From Caulobacteraceae bacterium (GTDB lineage Bacteria; Pseudomonadota; Alphaproteobacteria; Caulobacterales; Caulobacteraceae): DNA of 5,624 bases. The notes under the pieces were generated by a model. The model was not told the origin of the DNA. It worked only from the letters and a program-made list of their open reading frames with translations, and searched no databases. Location: positions 1 through 5,624 of the forward strand of contig JASLDZ010000012.1 in NCBI GenBank assembly GCA_030151985.1. The letters are read 5' to 3'. This document shows, one piece after another, positions 1 to 5,624 of the stretch (position 1 is its first letter; every line of letters starts with the position of its first letter). The translations under genes were made by a program, and so were the position numbers.

Positions 1-85
1 CGTGGCCGGTGCGCACGGTCTGGTCGAAGAACCGATCGCCGATGCGGTTCACCGTGCACTCGGGGCCGCCCCACACCTCGATCAT
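1..85 (-). CDS. 5' end of a gene resembling GH1 / dTDP-4-dehydrorhamnose reductase-like proteins (partial)
   Basis: Only the first 28 codons are present; the gene runs off the left edge. Reading from the ATG at 85 down to base 2 gives a peptide beginning MIEVWGGPECTVNRIGDRFF and ending in DQTVRTGH. The pattern (L/I)E(L/V)WGG.ECTV.R.GDR..DQ...(S/T)GH is one I recall from the N-terminus of alphaproteobacterial proteins annotated as family 1 glycosyl hydrolase or dTDP-4-dehydrorhamnose reductase, in which a glycosidase-like N-terminal half is joined to a sugar-nucleotide reductase half. That match rests on memory of a short segment, so the product is tentative, but the reading frame is well supported by an excellent Shine-Dalgarno at 94-100. 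It is transcribed divergently from pgm. If the identity is right, it would act on sugars or nucleotide sugars in the cytoplasm. Confidence 0.6.
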   Translation of the reverse strand, partial: MIEVWGGPECTVNRIGDRFFDQTVRTGH

Positions 86-215
86 GCCGTCATCCTCCCC
101 AGCCACGGCAGCGTAAGTCCGGGAGCGGGCCGGAGTGTTCCTCCCCATGAGGCGGGTGGCTCCCATTTCCGCGCCGGGGCATTAGGTTGCCAGCCCGACC
201 CCGCGGACCCGCTCC
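86..215. other. Divergent intergenic region between the partial gene and pgm
   Basis: This 130-base gap separates two divergently transcribed starts and must hold the leader and probably the promoters of both. Apart from the ribosome binding site at 94-100, I could not find a convincing -35/-10 pair in either direction. A weak hairpin (TCCGG at 118-122 with CCGGA at 130-134, 7-base loop) and a 12-codon reading frame at 147-185 are visible but unsupported as functional elements. No long operator-like palindrome is seen. Confidence 0.4.
94..100 (-). promoter_or_regulatory. Ribosome binding site of the partial leftward gene
   Basis: On the minus strand the bases read GGGGAGG, followed by 8 bases and then ATG at 85. 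This near-consensus Shine-Dalgarno at good spacing fixes the start of the partial gene. The other nearby ATG (93-91) lies in a different frame and meets a stop after three codons. Confidence 0.75.
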
Positions 216-1844
216 ATGATCCTGACCGTCGCCGTCACGCCCTATCCCGACCAGAAGCCCGGCACCTCGGGCCTGCGCAAGAAGGTCAAGGTCTTCCAGC
301 AGCCGCACTACCCGGAGACCTTCATCCAGTCGGTCTTCGACGTGGTGGAGGGCAAGGCGGGCGCGACGCTGGTGGTCGGCGGCGACGGGCGGTTCTTCAA
401 CCGCGAGGTGATCCAGCGGGCGATCCGCATGGCCGCGGCCAACGGCTTCGGCCGCGTCCTGGTGGGGCGGGGCGGCATCCTCTCCACGCCCGCCGCCAGC
501 CACATGATCCGCAGCCGTGGCGCGCTGGGCGGTCTGATCCTGTCCGCCAGCCACAACCCGGGCGGCCCCGACGAGGACTTCGGCATCAAGTACAACGTCT
601 CCAAGGGCGGCCCCGCGCCGGAAGCGGTGACCGAGGCGGTGTTCGCCCGCTCCAAGGTGATCGACCGCATCCTGACGCTGGACACGCCCGACCTCGACCT
701 GGACCGGATGGGCGAGACGCGCGTGGACGACGTCGTCGTCGAGGTGGTGGACCCGGTGACGGGCTGGGCTGACCTCATGGAGGCCCTGTTCGACTTCGAC
801 GCCATCCGGGCGGCGGTGCGAGGCGGCTTCACCATGCGCTTCGACGCCATGAGCGCCGTCACCGGCCCCTACGCGCACGAGGTGCTGGAGCGGCGGCTGG
901 GCTTCCCCTCGGGGACCGTCGTGAACGGCGAGCCGCTGGAGGACTTCGGCCACCACCACCCCGACCCCAACCTCGTCCACGCCAAGGCGCTGTACGACGA
1001 GATGATGGGCGATCGCGCTCCCGACTTCGGCGCGGCGTCCGACGGGGACGGGGACCGCAACCTCGTGATCGGGCGGGGGCGCTTCGTGACGCCGTCGGAC
1101 TCGCTGGCCATCCTGGCCGCCAACGCGCATCTCGCCCCCGGCTATGCGTCCGGGCTGAAGGGGATCGCCCGCTCCATGCCCACCAGCGCCGCCGCCGACC
1201 GGGTGGCCGAGAAGCTAGGCGTGCCCCTGTTCGAGACCCCGACCGGGTGGAAGTTCTTCGGCAACCTCCTGGACGCCGGCCGCTGCACGATCTGCGGCGA
1301 GGAGAGCGCGGGCGCGGGCTCCGACCACGTGCGCGAGAAGGACGGCCTCTGGGCGATCCTGCTGTGGCTCAACATCCTGGCGGTCCGGAAGCAATCGGTG
1401 GACGCCATCGTGCGCGAGCACTGGGCGACCTACGGCCGGAACTACTACGCCCGGCACGACTACGAGGCGATCGACGCGCAGGTCGCGGCCGAGCTGATGG
1501 ACGCGCTGCGGGCGTCGCTGCCTGGGCTGCCCGGCCAGGCGTTCGGCTCGCTGAAGGTGAGTGCGGCCGACGACTTCACCTACGTCGACCCGGTGGACGG
1601 CTCGATCAGCGCAAAACAGGGCGTGCGCGTGCTGTTCGAGGGCGGCTCGCGGATCGTCTTCCGGCTGTCCGGCACGGGCACCGAGGGCGCCACGCTGCGC
1701 GTCTACCTCGAGCGCTACGCCGCGCCCGGCGAGGATCTGCACCGCGAGGTGTCGGACGCCCTGGCCGACCTCGTCGCCGCCGCCGACGCGCTGGCGCAGA
1801 TCACCGAACGCACCGGCCGCGAGGGGCCCGACGTGGTGACCTGA
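216..1844 (+). CDS. pgm: Alpha-D-phosphoglucomutase (PGM1 type)
   Basis: This 542-residue cytoplasmic enzyme interconverts glucose-1-phosphate and glucose-6-phosphate through a phosphoserine, linking glycolysis to glycogen, UDP-glucose and exopolysaccharide synthesis. All signature elements of the alpha-D-phosphohexomutase superfamily are present: the N-terminal block TPYPDQKPGTSGLRKKVKVF (residues 8-27), typical of the PGM1 rather than the PGM/PMM branch; the phosphoserine loop SASHNPGG with catalytic Ser112; the magnesium loop DGDGDR (276-281); the block FETPTGWKFFGN (339-350); the sugar-specificity loop GEESAG (361-366); and the C-terminal phosphate-binding loop RLSGTGTEG (483-491). Length is typical of the bacterial members, and all four domains are intact. 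The ATG at 216 puts the conserved DQKPGTSGLR block at the usual distance from the N-terminus. Its ribosome binding site is weak (GCGGA at 203-207). No partner gene is downstream on this strand, so it looks monocistronic; a REP-like doublet begins 10 bases after its stop. Confidence 0.96.
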   Translation: MILTVAVTPYPDQKPGTSGLRKKVKVFQQPHYPETFIQSVFDVVEGKAGATLVVGGDGRFFNREVIQRAIRMAAANGFGRVLVGRGGILSTPAASHMIRSRGALGGLILSASHNPGGPDEDFGIKYNVSKGGPAPEAVTEAVFARSKVIDRILTLDTPDLDLDRMGETRVDDVVVEVVDPVTGWADLMEALFDFDAIRAAVRGGFTMRFDAMSAVTGPYAHEVLERRLGFPSGTVVNGEPLEDFGHHHPDPNLVHAKALYDEMMGDRAPDFGAASDGDGDRNLVIGRGRFVTPSDSLAILAANAHLAPGYASGLKGIARSMPTSAAADRVAEKLGVPLFETPTGWKFFGNLLDAGRCTICGEESAGAGSDHVREKDGLWAILLWLNILAVRKQSVDAIVREHWATYGRNYYARHDYEAIDAQVAAELMDALRASLPGLPGQAFGSLKVSAADDFTYVDPVDGSISAKQGVRVLFEGGSRIVFRLSGTGTEGATLRVYLERYAAPGEDLHREVSDALADLVAAADALAQITERTGREGPDVVT

Positions 1845-1854
1845 ACCCCACCAT

Positions 1855-1954
1855 CCGCTCAGCCCCGCGCATGCGGGGACCCAGGCTTGCTTCTCTTTGA
1901 AGCACGCACCTCGCCTAAGACAGCCTGGGTCCCCGCATGCGCGGGGATGAGCGG
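1855..1954. repeat. REP-like palindromic doublet between convergent genes
   Basis: Two copies of a roughly 33-base element lie in opposite orientation, 1855-1887 and 1922-1954. They are exact reverse complements except for one mismatch (G1862 against A1947), and the inner 25 bases (1863-1887 and 1922-1946) pair perfectly. Each copy also has its own hairpin, CCCCGC and GCGGGG around a 4-base GCAT loop. The 34-base spacer holds a further hairpin, TGCTTC at 1888-1893 with GAAGCA at 1899-1904. The core CTGGGTCCCCGC..GCGGGGATGA resembles the abundant REP-like elements of many GC-rich proteobacteria, whose chance translation often appears as WVPAxAGM in spurious ORFs (WVPACAGM in one frame here). 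The element occupies nearly all of the space between the stops of pgm and dgoD and could act as a bidirectional terminator or 3'-end stabiliser, although no T-run follows either arm. Confidence 0.85.
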
Positions 1955-1973
1955 GAGGGCTAGGAAATCGCCC

Positions 1974-3116
1974 TCACCACTCCGCCAGGCCGCCGTCCGG
2001 CGAGCGCCAGGCGGGGTTGCGCCAGCGGTGGGGCTCGGCGGCGAGCGCGCGCACGCGGGCCTCGTCCACCTCGACGCCCAGGCCGGGCGCCTGCGGGATG
2101 GCCACGTGCCCGTCCACCACGTCGAACACGCTGGGATCGGCGCAGTAGGTGAGCAGGTCGTGGCCCTGGGTGTTGTAGTGGATGCCGAGGCTCATCTCCT
2201 CGATGGCGAAGTTGGGCGTCGAGGCCGCGATCTGCAGGCAGGACGCCAGCGCGATCGGCCCCAGCGGGCAGTGCGGCGCCAGCGCCACGTCGTAGGCCTC
2301 CGCCATCGCCGCGATCCGCCGCACCTCGCTGATCCCGCCGGCATGGCTGAGGTCGGGCTGGGCGATGTCGAGGATCCCGCGCTCGAAGAACGGCTTGAAG
2401 TCCCACCGGCTGTACAGCCGCTCCCCCAGGGCGATCGGGATGGTCGTCAGCCGCGACAGCTGCTCCAGCCCCTCCAGGTTCTCGCACAGAAGCGGCTCCT
2501 CGATGAACAGCGGGCGGTAGGGCTCCAGCGCCCGTGCGAGCTGCTTGGCCATCGGCTTGTGCACCCGGCCGTGGAAGTCGAGGCCGACGTCCAGCCCCTG
2601 CTCGGTCACCGCCGCGACCCGCTCCAGCACGCCGTCGAGCGCGCGGGGGCTGTCCACCCAGCCGAGCTGGGCGGTGGCGTTCATCTTCAGGGCCGAGAAG
2701 CCCTGCGCCTTGCGCGCCTTGGCTCCCTCCGCGACGGCGGAGGGGTCGTCGCCGCCGATCCAGGCGTAGACCTTCGCGCGCTCGCGCACCTGCCCGCCCA
2801 GCAGGCGCCAGACAGGGACGCCCAGCGCCTTGCCCTTGATGTCCCACAGCGCCTGGTCGAGCCCCGAGAGCGCGCTCATCAACACTGGGCCGCCGCGGTA
2901 GAAGCCGAGGCGATAGCCGGTCTGCCAGGCGTCCTCGATCCGGTCGGGGTCGGTCCCGACCACCCGGTCCTTCAGCGCCTCGAGCGCGCCCACCACGGCC
3001 TCGCCGTGGCCCTCCAGGCTCGCCTCGCCCCAGCCGGCGATCCCCTCGTCGGTGGAGACCTTCACGAACAGCCAGCGCGGCGGGACGAGGAAGGTCTCGA
3101 TGCCGGTGATCTTCAT
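1974..3116 (-). CDS. dgoD: D-galactonate dehydratase (enolase superfamily)
   Basis: This 380-residue enzyme should dehydrate D-galactonate to 2-keto-3-deoxy-D-galactonate in the cytoplasm, an entry step of the De Ley-Doudoroff pathway. Similarity to E. coli DgoD as I remember it is clear along the full length: PPRW near the start, GFYRGGPVLMSA (71-82), LDQALWDIKGK (86-96), LDFHGRV (179-185), EPYRPLFIEEP (198-208), QPDLSHAGGI (253-262), MAEAYDVALAPHCPLGPIAL (271-290), GLGVEVDEA (345-353) and the terminal RNPAWR..DGGLAEW. Expected metal ligands are Asp180, Glu206 and Glu232; His182 and His282 sit at the catalytic positions, and Glu307 (IEEMS) matches a conserved acid. The N-terminal lid and the barrel are both intact. 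No other in-frame ATG or GTG occurs between this ATG and the upstream stop at 3162-3164, so the start is settled, although its ribosome binding site is poor. It lies 95 bases downstream of the TonB receptor gene. A related aldonate as true substrate cannot be excluded. Confidence 0.93.
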   Translation of the reverse strand: MKITGIETFLVPPRWLFVKVSTDEGIAGWGEASLEGHGEAVVGALEALKDRVVGTDPDRIEDAWQTGYRLGFYRGGPVLMSALSGLDQALWDIKGKALGVPVWRLLGGQVRERAKVYAWIGGDDPSAVAEGAKARKAQGFSALKMNATAQLGWVDSPRALDGVLERVAAVTEQGLDVGLDFHGRVHKPMAKQLARALEPYRPLFIEEPLLCENLEGLEQLSRLTTIPIALGERLYSRWDFKPFFERGILDIAQPDLSHAGGISEVRRIAAMAEAYDVALAPHCPLGPIALASCLQIAASTPNFAIEEMSLGIHYNTQGHDLLTYCADPSVFDVVDGHVAIPQAPGLGVEVDEARVRALAAEPHRWRNPAWRSPDGGLAEW

Positions 3117-3211
3117 GCGCCCACGGTGTCGACTCCGCCCGCACGGGGCCTCGGCCTCCTGCTAGGAGGGGTTTCGTCCCGCAACGTCAAGCGCGTGCAC
3201 CGCGCGCGACG
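3117..3211 (-). other. Receptor-dgoD intergenic gap with an SD-sequestering hairpin
   Basis: This 95-base spacer separates two genes of the same direction. Read on the minus strand it has a TTGACG hexamer (3190-3185), then a short perfect hairpin CCTCCT-AGC-AGGAGG (3169-3155). The 3' arm of that hairpin is a perfect Shine-Dalgarno, but it is 38 bases from the dgoD ATG and instead sits 10 bases before a GTG (3144) in another frame. No T-run follows the hairpin, so it is not a classic rho-independent terminator. Whether the two genes share a transcript is therefore open. Confidence 0.4.
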
Positions 3212-5624
3212 CTACAGCGACAGGCGGGCGCGGGCGTAGACGTAGCGGCCGTTGATCCCGATCGGGCTGATGACGTCGTAGGCAAGGTTGCCCGCGCCGT
3301 TGATGTCGTCGATCGAGCGCTCGGGGTAGGCGTCGAGCAGGTTCTCGGCCCCGACCGAGAGGGTGACGCGGGAGGTGACCTTCCAGTCCACCTGCGTGTC
3401 GAGCTTCCACTGCGCGCCGAAGGTCTGGCTGGGCGTGAAGCCGCCGCCGAAGTCGAACACGCGGGTCACCTCGCCGAAGCGGGTCAGCCGCAGCGTCAGG
3501 CCGAGCGGCCCCCGCGTGAAGCCGCCGTCGAGGATCAGCTTGTCCTTCGGCGCGGCGCTGGTCAGCGTGTTCTGCTCCTCGACCCCGACGAGGCCGCCTG
3601 AGATGCCGTTGGCGGCGAGCTGGGGCGGGGGAGCGGCGATCTTGCGGATGGTGTTGTCGGCGTAGCTGTAGCCGACGCTGGCGTTCAGCGTCCCGTCGAA
3701 CACGCGCCCCGTCCAGGCGGCGACCACGTCCACCCCGCGGGTCTCAAGGTCCACGGCGTTGGTGAAGAAGTCGGCGCCGTCGAAGCCCTGCGCCCCCAGC
3801 GCAGTCCGCTGCGCGTCCGAGAGGCCCGAGAGGTCGAACTGCTCCGACAGGGTGATGCGGTGGTTCACCCGGATGTTGAAGCCGTCCACCGACAGGCGCA
3901 GGCCGCGGATCGGCTGGGCGGTGATCCCCAGCGAGACGTTGACGCTCTCCTCCGGGTCGAGCGGCTTGGCGCCCAGCGCCAGCGCCACGGGGCTGTCGAC
4001 GGGCAGCGTCGAGATGCGCTGCAGCGCCCCGCCGACGCCGAAATCCAACGCGGTGGAGGCCGCGCCCTCCTGCGCCAGCCCGGGCGCCTTGAAGCTGTTC
4101 GACACCGAGCCCCGCAGCGCCCACCGCGGCGCGAACTCCCATCGCACCGCCAGCTTGCCCGCGAGGTTCGAACCCGCGTCGCTGTAGTCCTCGACCCGCG
4201 CGGCGAGGTCGGCGAAGACGGACGGGGCCACCTCGCTGGAGGCCTCGACGTAGACCGCGCCCACGTCGCGCTCCAGGCTCCGCACGTCGGCGGGGGTGAG
4301 GCCGGGGTCGCCCTGCGAGCCGGGCTGCAGCAGGAACGGCGCGGCGGCCAGGGCGCCGGCCTCGTAGGACGCCGGGTCGCCCGCGTGCGAGCCCCAGGTC
4401 TCCCGCCGGTACTCCGCCCCGACCGCCAGCGTCACCGGGCTGGCGAGGCCGAGCGCCAGCTCGCGCGTGGCGTCGAGGTTCAGGGTGAACTGGTCGGACT
4501 CCACCCGCGACAGCAGGAAGGCCTGCGGGCTGTCGGCGCCCAGCGAGTAGTTGGTCGCGTCCTTCAGCCGGTCGGTGATCCAGTTGCGACCGTAGGTGGC
4601 CGAGGCGTCCAGCCCCCAGCCCGCCCAACCGCCCTTCAGCCCGGCGGTGAAGCTGACGTCGCGGTTGCGGATCACGCTGACGGGGCGGAAGCCGGACAGC
4701 CCGCCCGGCTGGCCCGGCGGCAGGTAGTCGAACGGCGGGTTGGGATCGTCCGGCCCGGCGTTGGGGTCTCCGGCCACGATCACCGGCCAGCGGAAGTAGT
4801 TGGCGCCCTGCGCCTCGCGGTCGTGCGCGATGCCGAAGCTGTAGAGGGTCACGTCCGGCGTGATCCGGGTCGCGGCGTTGTACCAGAGGTGTCCGGAGTC
4901 CACCCTGGGATCACCCACCTTGAACAGGCGCTGGCCGAAGAACGGGTCGTTGCGCGGGTCGGTGTAGCTGCCGTTGGTCAGGAACTGGCCGCCCTGGTCG
5001 TAGCCGGCTCGGTTGGTCCCCTGCTGGTGGGTGAAGTCGCCGCCGAAGGCGAGGAACCCGTCGCCGAGCTTGATCCCGTACTCGCCGTCCACCGTGTAGG
5101 TGGTCCCGTCGGTCAGCGTCTTGCCGACGGCGGAGGGGTCGGTGACGTTCCCGCCGTAGGTCACGCCCAGCGAGCCGCCGTGGTCGCGGCGCGACAGCTG
5201 CACGTCCACCACGCCCGCGATGGCGTCTGACCCGTACTGCGCCCCCGCGCCGTCGCGCAGCACCTCCACCCGGTCGATCCCCTCGGCGGGGAGGGTGTTG
5301 AAGTCGACGGGCGCCGTGCCCTTGCCGATCTTGGTCTCGAGGTTGGGGACGGACGTCGTGTGGTAGCGCTTGCCGTTCACCAGCACGAGCGTCTGGTCGG
5401 GAGACAGGCCCCGCAGCTGGGCGGCGCGCACCGTGTCGCCCACGCCCGAGTTCGACTGGCGCGGGAAGTTGAACGAGGGCGTCAGGTCCTCCAGCGCCTG
5501 CGCCAGCTCGCCTCCCGTGGCGGCCTGCCCGATCTGCGGGCCGGAAAGCACGTCGACCGGCACGGGGCTGTCCAGCACGGTGCGGGGCGAGCCGCGCACG
5601 CCCGTGACCACCACCTCGCTCACG
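3212..5624 (-). CDS. TonB-dependent outer-membrane receptor (N-terminus missing)
   Basis: At least 803 residues of a TonB-dependent receptor, an outer-membrane barrel that imports a bound ligand using energy passed on by TonB-ExbBD. Counting from the GTG at 5623, a TonB-box-like EVVVTG lies at residues 3-8. The plug domain follows at about 18-145, with QLRGLSPDQTLVLVNGKR (69-86) and the hallmark IDRVEVLRDGAGAQYGSDAI (116-135). The rest is barrel with alternating hydrophobic strands, ending in the typical region GAENLLDAYPERS and a final strand YVYARARLSL, whose last residue is Leu rather than the usual Phe. The GTG at 5623 is almost certainly internal, because a signal peptide is required before the TonB box and the frame stays open to the window edge. 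Substrate cannot be read from the sequence; siderophores, cobalamin and oligosaccharides are all possible. The nearby dgoD favours a carbohydrate-type ligand, by inference only. Confidence 0.93.
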   Translation of the reverse strand, partial: VSEVVVTGVRGSPRTVLDSPVPVDVLSGPQIGQAATGGELAQALEDLTPSFNFPRQSNSGVGDTVRAAQLRGLSPDQTLVLVNGKRYHTTSVPNLETKIGKGTAPVDFNTLPAEGIDRVEVLRDGAGAQYGSDAIAGVVDVQLSRRDHGGSLGVTYGGNVTDPSAVGKTLTDGTTYTVDGEYGIKLGDGFLAFGGDFTHQQGTNRAGYDQGGQFLTNGSYTDPRNDPFFGQRLFKVGDPRVDSGHLWYNAATRITPDVTLYSFGIAHDREAQGANYFRWPVIVAGDPNAGPDDPNPPFDYLPPGQPGGLSGFRPVSVIRNRDVSFTAGLKGGWAGWGLDASATYGRNWITDRLKDATNYSLGADSPQAFLLSRVESDQFTLNLDATRELALGLASPVTLAVGAEYRRETWGSHAGDPASYEAGALAAAPFLLQPGSQGDPGLTPADVRSLERDVGAVYVEASSEVAPSVFADLAARVEDYSDAGSNLAGKLAVRWEFAPRWALRGSVSNSFKAPGLAQEGAASTALDFGVGGALQRISTLPVDSPVALALGAKPLDPEESVNVSLGITAQPIRGLRLSVDGFNIRVNHRITLSEQFDLSGLSDAQRTALGAQGFDGADFFTNAVDLETRGVDVVAAWTGRVFDGTLNASVGYSYADNTIRKIAAPPPQLAANGISGGLVGVEEQNTLTSAAPKDKLILDGGFTRGPLGLTLRLTRFGEVTRVFDFGGGFTPSQTFGAQWKLDTQVDWKVTSRVTLSVGAENLLDAYPERSIDDINGAGNLAYDVISPIGINGRYVYARARLSL

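Noticed and set aside
147..185. A 12-codon reading frame upstream of pgm (MRRVAPISAPGH) as a possible leader peptide
   Set aside because: It has no ribosome binding site, no attenuator-like hairpins follow it, and a frame this short is expected by chance.
90..1130. A 346-codon open frame on the minus strand opposite pgm and across the divergent gap
   Set aside because: It is antisense to pgm, shows no recognisable domain, and is incompatible in frame with the well-supported partial gene at 1-85.
1888..1904. Spacer hairpin TGCTTC/GAAGCA as a stand-alone rho-independent terminator
   Set aside because: The stem is only 6 bp and is not followed by a T-run on either strand.
1855..1954. Inverted repeat as a CRISPR array or insertion-sequence ends
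   Set aside because: There are only two copies in inverted rather than direct orientation, with a 34-base spacer that holds its own hairpin, and no transposase or cas gene is present.
1960..3144. A 394-codon open frame on the minus strand overlapping dgoD in another frame
   Set aside because: Its translation is dominated by Arg, Gly, Ala and Pro with no recognisable motif, while the overlapping dgoD frame has full family similarity. Only the upstream Shine-Dalgarno is noteworthy, and that is recorded as a finding.
3162..3190. A possible dgoD promoter with TTGACG (-35) on the minus strand
   Set aside because: The hexamer at 17-base spacing is TCCTAG, which matches the -10 consensus at only two of six positions; a better -10 is not seen at nearby spacings.
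1887..3239. A 450-codon open frame on the plus strand opposite dgoD
   Set aside because: It lies antisense to a clearly recognised enzyme, its translation is low-complexity and rich in Arg, Ala, Gly, His and Val, and it starts inside the REP-like element. It is the usual GC-rich antisense shadow.
3860..5230. A 456-codon open frame on the plus strand opposite the TonB receptor
   Set aside because: It is antisense to a strongly supported receptor and has compositionally biased, motif-free translation.

Overview
The window comes from a very GC-rich bacterium. Third codon positions are almost all G or C in every gene, and long shadow ORFs are open on both strands. The gene content suggests an alphaproteobacterium of the Caulobacterales/Sphingomonadales kind: a large TonB-dependent receptor, a PGM1-type phosphoglucomutase, and a REP-like repeat of the form CTGGGTCCCCGC..GCGGGGATGA. 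This placement is an inference; no rRNA or marker gene is present.

Layout from left to right. At 1-85 (minus) is the first 28 codons of a gene that leaves the window, with a strong ribosome binding site; its start resembles proteins annotated as family 1 glycosyl hydrolase / dTDP-4-dehydrorhamnose reductase-like. A 130-base divergent gap follows. At 216-1844 (plus) is a complete alpha-D-phosphoglucomutase (pgm). Between its stop and the convergent next gene, at 1855-1954, lies a near-perfect 33-base inverted repeat, which is a doublet of a short palindromic (REP-like) element. At 1974-3116 (minus) is a complete D-galactonate dehydratase (dgoD) of the enolase superfamily. After a 95-base gap, 3212-5624 (minus) holds most of a TonB-dependent outer-membrane receptor; its signal peptide and true start lie beyond the right edge.

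Taken together this is a carbohydrate-metabolism neighbourhood. The receptor and dgoD point the same way and are close enough to be co-transcribed, which would fit import of a sugar acid or oligosaccharide followed by dehydration of an aldonate. pgm links glucose-1-phosphate and glucose-6-phosphate and is probably a separate transcription unit, diverging from the sugar-related partial gene. I see no phage, transposon, CRISPR, tRNA or rRNA. The protein-coding content is ordinary; the most distinctive non-coding structure is the REP-like doublet.
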